DNA of 64,000 nt from CF-167 sp963695195 (GTDB lineage Bacteria > Chloroflexota > Limnocylindria > QHBO01), in contig CAVOGE010000004.1 in assembly GCA_963695195.1 (NCBI GenBank), forward strand, positions 113,531 to 177,530, read 5' to 3'. Positions 1 to 7,052 of the stretch are shown in pieces. The stretch's first letter is position 1. Each line of letters starts with the position of its first letter. The position numbers were made by a program, and so were the translations under genes. Under the pieces are notes generated by a model. It had not been told where the DNA came from and searched no databases. It saw nothing but the letters and a program-made list of their open reading frames with translations.

Positions 1-758
1 AAGCCCGAGACCACGAATCCGTCGACCTCCTGCTGCGGCTGATCGGGGTAGGTCGTCTGTGGCGTGATCACGCCAGCATCGAGAGCCGCAGCGGCCGTCA
101 GCACCTTCAAGACAGACCCGGGGGTGTAGTGACCCTGGCGCGTGCGGTCGAGGAGCGGATCTCCGGGTGTCCCAGCGACAACCGCCCATGGGGCTCCGGC
201 GGTCTCAGGGTCTCCAGAGAACCCCGTGGCGTCGAAGGTGGGCGACGACGCCATGGCCAGGATGGCTCCCGTGCGAGGGTCAATGGCGACCACCGCACCG
301 GGCACGCCGCCGAGCTGGGCCGCGGCGAAGTCCTGCAGCCGGCGGTCGATCGTCAGCGTCAGGTCACGCGGCGCCGCCCGACGGTCGAGGACATCGTTCA
401 ACAGGTCGTTGAGCGGGTTCGGGTCGCTGCGCCCGGTGAGCAGGTCATCCCACACGCGCTCCACCCCGGTCGCGCCGTAGCGCAGGCTGGCGTAGCCCAC
501 GACGTGGCTGAAGGCGGGGTCCAGGTAGGTGCGCCGGCTGATCCCGTCGATCACGGTGCTCGAGGCCAGAAGCGCGCCGCGCGCATCGAAGATCGAGCCG
601 CGCGGCGCGCTGCGGCGAGCCGCGATGACCTGCGGGTTGTCCTGCCGACCGGCAAGGCCCGGCGCCTCCCAGATCTGCCACCACGTCAGGCTGCCGGCGG
701 TAACCGCGAAGGCGAGCACCAGGTAGAAGCCGAGCCGCCGTATGTTGATGACGATCAC
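1..758 (-). CDS. pbpA: Class B penicillin-binding protein (PbpA/FtsI-like), 3' end cut by window edge
   Basis: Peptidoglycan transpeptidase that cross-links strands made by the SEDS polymerase encoded next to it. The start is a GTG at 758 that overlaps the stop of the rodA-like gene by 4 bases (GTGA), a typical coupled arrangement. Visible: a short cytoplasmic start, one N-terminal membrane segment (about residues 9-27), a PRGSIFDARG motif near residue 60 typical of the class B PBP dimerisation domain, and the active-site SxxK motif as S215-V-L-K218 inside YTPGSVLK. The KTG box and the remaining transpeptidase domain lie outside the window. The order FHA-FHA-RodA-PBP is that of the actinobacterial fhaA-fhaB-rodA-pbpA locus. 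The symbol rests on this context; the protein could also be called FtsI-like. Confidence 0.88.
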   Translation of the reverse strand, partial: MIVINIRRLGFYLVLAFAVTAGSLTWWQIWEAPGLAGRQDNPQVIAARRSAPRGSIFDARGALLASSTVIDGISRRTYLDPAFSHVVGYASLRYGATGVERVWDDLLTGRSDPNPLNDLLNDVLDRRAAPRDLTLTIDRRLQDFAAAQLGGVPGAVVAIDPRTGAILAMASSPTFDATGFSGDPETAGAPWAVVAGTPGDPLLDRTRQGHYTPGSVLKVLTAAAALDAGVITPQTTYPDQPQQEVDGFVVSG

Positions 759-2095
759 GGTCCCCGCCCCTCCGCCGCGGCATCGAGCGCCGATCGGTGG
801 CTGATCGCCAGGAGCAGGCCGATGACCACGAAACTGGCCAGCAGGCTCGACCCGCCGTAGCTGACGAACGGGAACGTGATCCCGGTCAGCGGGACCAGCT
901 TCAGGTTGCCCGCCACGATGATCAGCGTCTGGAGGCCAATGCTGACGGTGAGGCCGACGGCGAGCATCGAACTGAAGTCGTCGCGCGCCAGCATCGCGGT
1001 GCGCAGCCCGCGAAAGACCAGGACGAGTGCCAGCCCGAGAAGCGCCGTGGCACCGATCAGCCCAAGCTCCTCCGCGATCCCGGCAAAGATGAAGTCGGTC
1101 GGCAGCGCCGGGATCGGGAGCCGGCCGGAGACGCTCGGCAGCCCCTGGCCCAGCCCTTCGCCGAAGAGGCCGCCGCGGCCAAAGGCGTACAGCGCCTGGA
1201 CCGTCTGGTAGCCCGCACCGCTCGGATCGACGAAGGGGTCGATCCAGTTATCCACCCGTACCCGGACATGGCCGAAGAGTTGATAGGCAACGAACGCCCC
1301 GGCGACGAAGAGCAGGATCCCCATCAGGACGTAGCTGCGCCGACCGGTCGCCACGAACAACATCGTCAGGAAGATGCCGAGGAAGAGCAGTGCCGTGCCG
1401 AGGTCGCGGCTGATCACCACGATCAACATGACCATCACGAAGATGGCCAGCATCGGCAGCAGGTACGGCAGAGGCGGAACCCTGATCGGTCCGAGCCGCA
1501 TTGAGGCGCCGGCAAGCAGGGCACGCTTCTCCGCCAGATACCCGGCGATAAAAACGACGAGCACGATCTTGATCGCCTCGCCAGGCTGGAAACCGATCGG
1601 CCCGAGGTACAGCCAGAGCCGCGCACCGTTCACCTCGCGCCCGAACAGGAAGGTGAGCAGGAGGAGCAGTCCGCCGCCCAGCGCCCAGGTGTACTTGTAG
1701 TGGCGCAGGATCCCATCGTCTCGAAAGAGGACCGCCACCGCCACCATCGCCGTCATCCCAACGGCGAACCAGAGCAGCTGGGTCGTCGCCATCCCCATCT
1801 CGACACCGAACAGGTCCATCCCGAGTGCCGTCTGTGGCAGCCGGTTGAGCATGACGAAGCCCACCGATCCGATCGCTGCCGCCGCGGGCAGGAGCAGCTG
1901 GTCGCCACGGTTCCCGGCGAGTCGCAGAGCGAGATGACCACCAAGGGCGATGGCCACGTAGCCGATTGCCAGACCCATCGGCCCCGGATCAAGCGTGCCG
2001 GTCCTGGCGATATGGGTGACGGCAAAGCCGAGCGGCACCAGCAGCGCCAAGGGGAGCAGCATCTGCAGCTCCACGGGACGCCGGACGGCGCGCAT
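755..2095 (-). CDS. rodA: RodA/FtsW/SpoVE family (SEDS) peptidoglycan glycosyltransferase
   Basis: Multi-pass inner-membrane protein of 446 aa that polymerises lipid II into glycan strands together with the class B PBP encoded downstream. Hydrophobic segments run almost the whole length. The family signature is visible in the C-terminal third: GAGYQTVQALYAFGRGG followed by GLGQGLPSVSGRLPIP, then PTDFIFAGIAEELGLIG and, near the C terminus, LVPLTGITFPFVSYGGSS. Start ATG 2095 overlaps the stop of the upstream FHA gene by one base (TGATG), and its stop overlaps the PBP start, so the three are translationally coupled. An extra hydrophobic N-terminal portion makes it a little longer than typical RodA and closer to actinobacterial RodA. 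Assignment to RodA and not FtsW is by neighbourhood. Confidence 0.93.
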   Translation of the reverse strand: MRAVRRPVELQMLLPLALLVPLGFAVTHIARTGTLDPGPMGLAIGYVAIALGGHLALRLAGNRGDQLLLPAAAAIGSVGFVMLNRLPQTALGMDLFGVEMGMATTQLLWFAVGMTAMVAVAVLFRDDGILRHYKYTWALGGGLLLLLTFLFGREVNGARLWLYLGPIGFQPGEAIKIVLVVFIAGYLAEKRALLAGASMRLGPIRVPPLPYLLPMLAIFVMVMLIVVISRDLGTALLFLGIFLTMLFVATGRRSYVLMGILLFVAGAFVAYQLFGHVRVRVDNWIDPFVDPSGAGYQTVQALYAFGRGGLFGEGLGQGLPSVSGRLPIPALPTDFIFAGIAEELGLIGATALLGLALVLVFRGLRTAMLARDDFSSMLAVGLTVSIGLQTLIIVAGNLKLVPLTGITFPFVSYGGSSLLASFVVIGLLLAISHRSALDAAAEGRGP

Positions 2096-2538
2096 CAGCG
2101 CTCGAGCCGCATCCGGACCCGGCCAATCGTCAGCTCGTCACCGAACGACAGGGCGACCGGCCGCTCCACCCGATGGCCGTTGACGTAGGTCCCATTGGTG
2201 CTCCCAAGGTCCTCGATGAACCAGCTGCGGCCGCGGAAGGTGAGCATCGCGTGACTGCCACTCACGAAGTCGTCCTCGATGTACACCGTGCTGTTCACGT
2301 TGCGACCGATCGAATTGATCGGACCCAGGGCAATGTCGCGGCCGGCCACCGGCTCGTCGTTGGGCGACTCGACGACCGCGAGGCGCCCGATCCCCGACTG
2401 GCTTGCCTCCTGGGTCATCTCGGCACTCCGGAGGTCCCGAAGCAGCGAGCGAGCAAAGCCGAAGAGAAGGAGGTAGAGGACCGCCAGGAAGCCGAGCTGC
2501 ATCGCGAGCAGCAGGACGCGCAGGATCTCGCCGGTCAT
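2095..2538 (-). CDS. fhaB: FHA-domain membrane protein, FhaB-like
   Basis: 147-aa protein with one N-terminal membrane helix (about residues 5-28) and a C-terminal forkhead-associated domain (about residues 65-147). FHA domains bind phosphothreonine. The core is visible: LGPINSIGRN, then DDFVSGSHAMLTFRGRSWF, then DLGSTNGTYVNG, which supply the conserved Gly-Arg, Ser-x-x-His and Asn-Gly positions. In Mycobacterium FhaB (FipA) links PknA/PknB signalling to the division machinery; that role is only inferred here, and no Ser/Thr kinase is in the window (it would be expected beyond base 1). It overlaps the DUF3662-FHA gene by 4 bases (ATGA) and rodA by 1. Confidence 0.88.
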   Translation of the reverse strand: MTGEILRVLLLAMQLGFLAVLYLLLFGFARSLLRDLRSAEMTQEASQSGIGRLAVVESPNDEPVAGRDIALGPINSIGRNVNSTVYIEDDFVSGSHAMLTFRGRSWFIEDLGSTNGTYVNGHRVERPVALSFGDELTIGRVRMRLER

Positions 2539-3293
2539 CCACGCACCTGAAACTCGATCTGGGTCGCGCCGATCTGGATCAGGTCGCCCGGGCCGAGGGC
2601 GATCTCGCCCACCGGCTGGCCGTTGACCGTGGAACCGTTGCGGCTCCCAAGGTCGGCGAAGCTGTACGCCCCGTGCTGGAGTTTCAGCTGGCAGTGGTGC
2701 CGGCTTACCTGTGCGTCATCGACGATCACGTCGTTGTCGCTGGCTCTGCCGATCCCGATCAGCGCCGCCCCGAGGTCGAACTGCACCGGTGCGGTCCCCT
2801 CGGTTCGGACCAGGAGGTAGGCACGTGCCGCCGATCCGGGTGCCGCGACCTCGTGTCCGGGGCGCGTGAAGATGACCGTGTCTCCCGACGCCGGAGCGGG
2901 CCGCTTCAGTGTCACGCGCTCACCGGCGTCATCGGTGACGCTCGCGGCGACCCGGATATCCCCCCGAGGAACCGCCGAATCAACCGTGATCTGCACCGTC
3001 GCGCGGGTGACCAGGTGGTACCGGGCTCGTCGGGCGCGCGCCATGACGCCGTGGGCCAGGTCGTCTTCGAGCGAAGCGCGGTACGACTCGAAGGTCGCGT
3101 AGTCGGCGGGGTTCAGGTGCACCTCGTAGCGATTCGGCACGATGACCCCCGCTTCGCCGAAGGTCTTGGTGGTGTCCATGGCGCGCTCGATGCGCTTCGC
3201 CAGCGAGACCGGCTGGAGCGATGCGCCGAGCCGTCCGGCCGGGGCCTCGAAGAGGCGCTCCAGGAACGCCTCGAGGCGCGAGAAGATGCCCAC
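2535..3293 (-). CDS. fhaA: DUF3662 + FHA domain protein, FhaA-like
   Basis: 252-aa first gene of the fhaA-fhaB-rodA-pbpA operon. Residues 1-115 match the DUF3662 layout (MGIFSRLEAFLERLFE at the start, then SLAKRIERAMD and VPNRYEVHLNPADYATFE), known from FhaA and related proteins. Residues 165-252 are an FHA domain with IGIGRASDNDVIVDD, QVSRHHCQL and DLGSRNGSTVNG. In Mycobacterium FhaA binds the phosphorylated pseudokinase domain of MviN and restrains peptidoglycan synthesis; the same control is inferred only. GTG start at 3293; a TAGCAT box ends 6 nt upstream, so the transcript is probably leaderless. Confidence 0.9.
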   Translation of the reverse strand: MGIFSRLEAFLERLFEAPAGRLGASLQPVSLAKRIERAMDTTKTFGEAGVIVPNRYEVHLNPADYATFESYRASLEDDLAHGVMARARRARYHLVTRATVQITVDSAVPRGDIRVAASVTDDAGERVTLKRPAPASGDTVIFTRPGHEVAAPGSAARAYLLVRTEGTAPVQFDLGAALIGIGRASDNDVIVDDAQVSRHHCQLKLQHGAYSFADLGSRNGSTVNGQPVGEIALGPGDLIQIGATQIEFQVRG

Positions 3294-3299
3294 CCGCCG

Positions 3300-3305
3300 A
3301 TGCTA
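3300..3305 (-). promoter_or_regulatory. Predicted -10 box of the fhaA-rodA-pbpA operon (leaderless)
   Basis: TAGCAT on the minus strand, 6 nt before the GTG start of the DUF3662-FHA gene. The transcription start would coincide with or fall next to the start codon. There is no Shine-Dalgarno sequence, which fits a leaderless mRNA. Confidence 0.5.
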
Positions 3306-3453
3306 GCACGGGCCACCGTCGATCCGGCCGACTTCGCATGAGGCGGGGTACCAACGGCGCCGAGCGCGGTACCAATGTGCCTGTGGGGGTCCCGGGCGGC
3401 CGCTTTGTATACTTGGCGCCCCTGTACAGGTACCAGGCTCAGCCGATATCACC

Positions 3454-4480
3454 ATGCCCGAAGCCCTGACCGAATCCTTCTGCGAACGATGTGGGACTCG
3501 CTATGAGTTCGCCGCGCCGACCGAGCTCTCCACGATCGGTCGAACGCGCGGGCTGCTCAGCGGGCTGAAGAACTACATCCTCAGCCAGGATGCCCTCAGG
3601 CGACTCTGTCGGCGATGCCATGCGTTCGCAGGAACAGCTGCTGGCCGAGAAGCAGCTCGAAGCCTTCCACGCCAGCTTCAGTTTCTGCATCGACTGTCGC
3701 CAGTACACCTGCCTGAACTGCTGGCATGAGGATGCCGGCCGCTGCCAGAGCTGCGTTCCGATGCCAGGAGCTCCCACCCTCGAGGAGCGATTCGCGGCCG
3801 CCGCCGCGATCGGGTCACCCGAGTCGGGCGAGCAGGCCTCGACGATGCCGGACGCGTGGCCGGCCCTGGATCTCGAGCCCGAGCCCGAGCCTGAGCCGAC
3901 CCTCGTGGCCGAGGTCGAGCCCGAGCCTGAGCCGACCCTCGTGGCCGAGGTCGAGCCCGAGCCCGCGCCGATCTTCGTGGCCGAGGTCGAGCCCGAGCCC
4001 GAGCCCGCGCCGATCTTCGTCGCCGAGGTCGAGCCCGAGCCGGTTTTCGTGGCCGAGGTCGAGCCCGAGCCGCTGGCCGAGCCGACGCAGATCCCGTATC
4101 GGCCGGTTCCGCCAATCGCTGACACATTCCTTCACCGGCCCGCCCCGGAGCCACCCAGCCAGCCCCTGGCCGCGGCGGCCGACAATGCCGAAACTGCCGC
4201 GCGCCGCGCCCAGCTGGACCTGCTGGGCCTGGGCGACCCGGGCCTCGGACCGGTGACGGCCACTCGCAACGTCCTTCCATACCGCTCGAGTGGCGCGCCT
4301 GCCCCCGGCCCGCGGGCAGCCGGTACGTACGGCGGCGCGTTCTGGGATGCGTCTGCGCGGGAAGTCGCCGGCGTGGTGAGTGGGATCGGCGTGCGGACCT
4401 GCGCCAACTGCGAGCTGTCCCTGTCGGCCACGGCGCGCTTCTGCCGCCGCTGCGGGACACCGCAGGCGCAGTCCGCCTAG
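3454..4480 (+). CDS. Double zinc-ribbon protein with Glu-Pro repeat linker, frameshifted
   Basis: Protein of unknown function whose two halves lie in different frames. Frame 1 from ATG 3454 gives ESFCERCGTRYEF (CxxC) and runs to about YILSQD near 3590. Frame 2 then gives AMRSQEQLLAEKQ, FCIDCRQYTCLNCW and CQSC (two more CxxC pairs). A +1 shift between about 3586 and 3612 joins them into a ~341-aa protein. The middle is a long EP-rich linker with EVEPEPEPTLVA-type repeats, and the C terminus is another zinc ribbon (CANCELS...CRRC). The cysteine pairs suggest two zinc-binding heads tied by an extended linker. The shift may be an assembly error or a real mutation. A TATACT box lies about 40 nt upstream of the start. 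No enzymatic motif seen. Confidence 0.72.
3871..4083 (+). repeat. In-gene Glu-Pro-rich tandem repeat
   Basis: Degenerate tandem repeats coding for EVEPEPEPTLVA / EVEPEPAPIFVA units, five or so in a row, inside the zinc-ribbon gene. Unit lengths vary by whole EP dipeptides (6 nt), so the frame is kept. Predicted to be an extended acidic linker prone to length change. Confidence 0.8.
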
Positions 4481-4800
4481 GGGCCGTCTCCCTTCGGCTT
4501 CGGCTGGCTGCTCGACGGTGGCGTGGCGGAACCGCCGGAGTCGCCTGAGGAAGCGCCGCTCGATCCTGTCTCCGGCGCGGCAGGCTGGGGCCGGCTCCCG
4601 GTTGGGACGGATGCGGACCCCGACGAGCGGGAGTCGGTCTTGTAGAAGCCGCTCCCCTTGAAGATGATCCCGGCCGCGTGCACGACGCGACGCAGCGATC
4701 CGCCACACGCAGGACAGGCGGTCGGTCCTTCCTCGAGCATCGAGTGGACCACTTCGGTGATGACGCCGCAGCTGCGGCACTGGTAGTCGTAGGTCGGCAC
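4477..4800 (-). CDS. FmdB-family zinc-ribbon protein
   Basis: 107 aa. The N-terminal ~60 residues are a canonical FmdB putative regulatory domain: MPTYDYQCRSCG, then a second pair CPACGGS, and the motif GIIFKGSGFYKTD. The remaining ~45 residues are a Ser/Gly/Pro-rich low-complexity tail usual in these proteins. FmdB was first described as a regulator of formamidase-type genes, but most family members have no proven role. The gene converges on the double zinc-ribbon gene, with stop codons overlapping by 3 bases (4477-4480), so the two transcripts must collide or share terminator sequence. Confidence 0.9.
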   Translation of the reverse strand: MPTYDYQCRSCGVITEVVHSMLEEGPTACPACGGSLRRVVHAAGIIFKGSGFYKTDSRSSGSASVPTGSRPQPAAPETGSSGASSGDSGGSATPPSSSQPKPKGDGP

Positions 4801-4929
4801 GGCTCAATCACTCCGCAGGTGGGCGGAGTCCTCGCAACGTCTGAAGATCACCCTGGGGCGGACCGGCCGGTCCGCTCGCGCATGATGGCAGCCGGACAAC
4901 CCTGGCGCAACGAACCGGCGGGGGCGAGG

Positions 4930-6123
4930 TCAGGCCTGGGAGGTGCGTACCCCGAAGGCGGAGAGCCAGGTACGGCGCGGAGCCGCGACCGGCATCTCGC
5001 CGGCTCCGGTCACGACGCGTGCCACCCGGTGCAGGTCGGTGCTGATCTTCTCCTTCGGGTAGCGCAGGACGAGCGGCTTGCCCTCGTTTGCGGCGGCGAC
5101 CGCCTTTGGTCCGTTGGAGACGACCGACGCGGCCACGGGCAGACCCAGGACCGACGAGATGTCGTTCTCGGATACGCCGTGGTTGGCGCGGTTGACGATC
5201 ACCCGAACGGAGTCGCGGAGGCCGATCTCAGCGGCGAGCGAGAGGAACTGCGCGGCGTTGCGCAGCGGTCCGACCTCGGGAGTCACCACCAGCAGGATCT
5301 CGCTCGACACGGCGAGCATGGCCATCGTCCGATCGTCGTAGTTGGGGTGGTTGTCGATCACCACGTACGAGTAGTGAGACCGTGCCCACTTCACCGCTGT
5401 CAGCAGCAGGTCGACCCCCACCCGCTCCGAGTCGGCAGGCTCGTTGCCCCAGCTGAGCACGTGGACGCCGCTGGCAACGTGGGCCGATGTGATCGTCTCG
5501 AAGGCGGAATCGGTCCACTCATCGGCCCCGGAGTCGGCCAGGTCTGCGAGGCCCTTACGGTAGGGTGCGTCAAGGACCGAGGTCACATTGCCGACCCCGA
5601 CGTCAGCGTCGAGGAGCAGTACGCTCGAACGCGTCTGCTCGCGCAGGGCAACGGCAAGGTTCACCGCGACGGTCGTCTTCCCGACGCCGCCCTTGGGCGA
5701 GAAGAGGCTGACCACGTGTCCCTCGCCGACGGTGGTCTGCTCGGCCGATCCGCTCTGGGAGGCGGGACGGTGGCCCCCGCGGATCATGAGCGCCTGCAAT
5801 CGATAGACCACGGCTTCGGCGGGAGTGGGCTTGAGGGCGTACTCGTCGCGGTTGCCGTGTCCGGATTCGTTGGCCGCCCACTCGGGCAACTCGTCGCCAA
5901 TCAGCAGGATGGTGGGTACCGGTTGCTCACCGTGAAGCGCCGCGTAGACATTCTCGGCCTCTTCGGCATCGCAGTCGATGACGGCCAGCAGCGGCGCATG
6001 GTCGGCGCCGGCCGCCTGCGCGGCGGCGAGATCAGAGGAGACCTCGAACCCTGCGCTCTCGAGCGCGCCACGGTATCGCCAGGCGTCATCTCCGACGGCA
6101 AGAAGGACGGTCGGTCGCTCCAC
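4930..6123 (-). CDS. CpaE/MinD-like P-loop ATPase with receiver-like N-terminal domain
   Basis: 397 aa. Residues 1-125 form a receiver-like fold (TVLLAVGDDAW ... LLAVIDCDAEEAENVY ... TILLIGDELP), followed by a MinD/ParA-type ATPase: deviant Walker A SPKGGVGKTTVAVNLA (about residue 142), switch DADVGVGNVTSVLD, and VVIDNHPNYDD as Walker B. This two-domain layout is that of CpaE/TadZ proteins, which localise Flp/Tad pilus assembly. No other tad gene is in the window, so it may act as an orphan localisation ATPase. GTG start at 6123. It reads in the same direction as the zinc-ribbon gene upstream (6235-6960), 111 bp away. Confidence 0.85.
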   Translation of the reverse strand: MERPTVLLAVGDDAWRYRGALESAGFEVSSDLAAAQAAGADHAPLLAVIDCDAEEAENVYAALHGEQPVPTILLIGDELPEWAANESGHGNRDEYALKPTPAEAVVYRLQALMIRGGHRPASQSGSAEQTTVGEGHVVSLFSPKGGVGKTTVAVNLAVALREQTRSSVLLLDADVGVGNVTSVLDAPYRKGLADLADSGADEWTDSAFETITSAHVASGVHVLSWGNEPADSERVGVDLLLTAVKWARSHYSYVVIDNHPNYDDRTMAMLAVSSEILLVVTPEVGPLRNAAQFLSLAAEIGLRDSVRVIVNRANHGVSENDISSVLGLPVAASVVSNGPKAVAAANEGKPLVLRYPKEKISTDLHRVARVVTGAGEMPVAAPRRTWLSAFGVRTSQA

Positions 6124-6234
6124 AGGTATCCCTTAGTGCGGTAGTGTGCGGTGACGAATGGCACCACTATCCGGCCGACAGGGACCCATCGCAATGGGAC
6201 TGGAGCCTATGGAAGGGTCGCCGAAGGTACCGGT

Positions 6235-6960
6235 TCAGCGTGTGGCCCGCATACCGCACTTCGGGCAGTAGAAGCTGCCCGGCCCGACCTCGAAGCCGCA
6301 GTGCTGGCAGACGGCGCCCCCGCGCTCTCCGATCGTGGGCACGCGCGCCGATGTCGACGCCGCGCCGAGCACCAGTCCGGTGGCCAGCACCTGCTGGTAG
6401 AGCGAGGAGAGGAGTCGCTGACCGACCCGTTCGGTGTCTCCGCGCAGTCCCTTGCCGCCCCAGCCGACCACCGCACGCACGATCAGGTCACCCGAGAGCT
6501 CGTCCCAGTGGCTGGCCAGCCCGCCGATGATCGCGCCATAGTCGGGATAGCCGTTGGTGAGGAGCTCACCGTGGAGAAGCGCGCAGACCAGGCCATCGAC
6601 CGTCATGTCCACCGCGTCGGTTGACTCGAGCACAAACAGGGCGTGGCGACCGATCGGCCCCACGGCGCCGCGCGCAACGATCCACTGCTGCATCTCGTGC
6701 AGGCGTTCCGCGTTCGGGGACGCGCCCGAGTACTCGTGGCGCAACGCTTCCACGACTTCGACCGGACTCATGGCAAGCGGCTCCACCACTGACACCAGGA
6801 TCGTGGCAAGCGTCGGATTGGCGGCCAGCCGCAGCCCGTCGCTGGAACGCGCAAGGTAGTTGAGCTTCAGCGAGAACTGCTGAGCCGCGACCTCTTCCAG
6901 CGCCGGCGTTGGCGGCGGCGGCGGTGCGACCTCGGTCTTCTTGCGCCTCAGGAACGACAT
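6235..6960 (-). CDS. Uncharacterised protein with C-terminal zinc ribbon
   Basis: 241 aa, no family recognised. Begins MSFLRRKKTEV and a Pro-rich stretch, then a mostly helical body (about residues 30-195) without membrane segments, and ends in a zinc ribbon: CQHCGFE ... FYCPKCGMRATR. The body has a tightly conserved look (LKLNYLARSSDGLRLAANPT) but no catalytic motif I know. It has an ATG start with a GGGGA purine run 4-8 nt upstream. Same strand as the CpaE-like gene that follows. A scaffold or adaptor role beside the ATPase is a guess from proximity only. Confidence 0.75.
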   Translation of the reverse strand: MSFLRRKKTEVAPPPPPTPALEEVAAQQFSLKLNYLARSSDGLRLAANPTLATILVSVVEPLAMSPVEVVEALRHEYSGASPNAERLHEMQQWIVARGAVGPIGRHALFVLESTDAVDMTVDGLVCALLHGELLTNGYPDYGAIIGGLASHWDELSGDLIVRAVVGWGGKGLRGDTERVGQRLLSSLYQQVLATGLVLGAASTSARVPTIGERGGAVCQHCGFEVGPGSFYCPKCGMRATR

Positions 6961-7052
6961 GGAATCCCCTCAATGGACAGCCGGCCGATTCTACCAGCGT
7001 GTCAGCGCGTCTCTGCGATAGCCCGATCGGGCCCTACCCTCCACGGTGCCGA

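Noticed and set aside
3586..3612. Programmed +1 frameshift (CTCAGGC resembles the yeast CTTAGGC site) in the zinc-ribbon gene
   Set aside because: The resemblance is partial and to a eukaryotic element; other +1 shifts in the window lack it, so an extra base is more likely.
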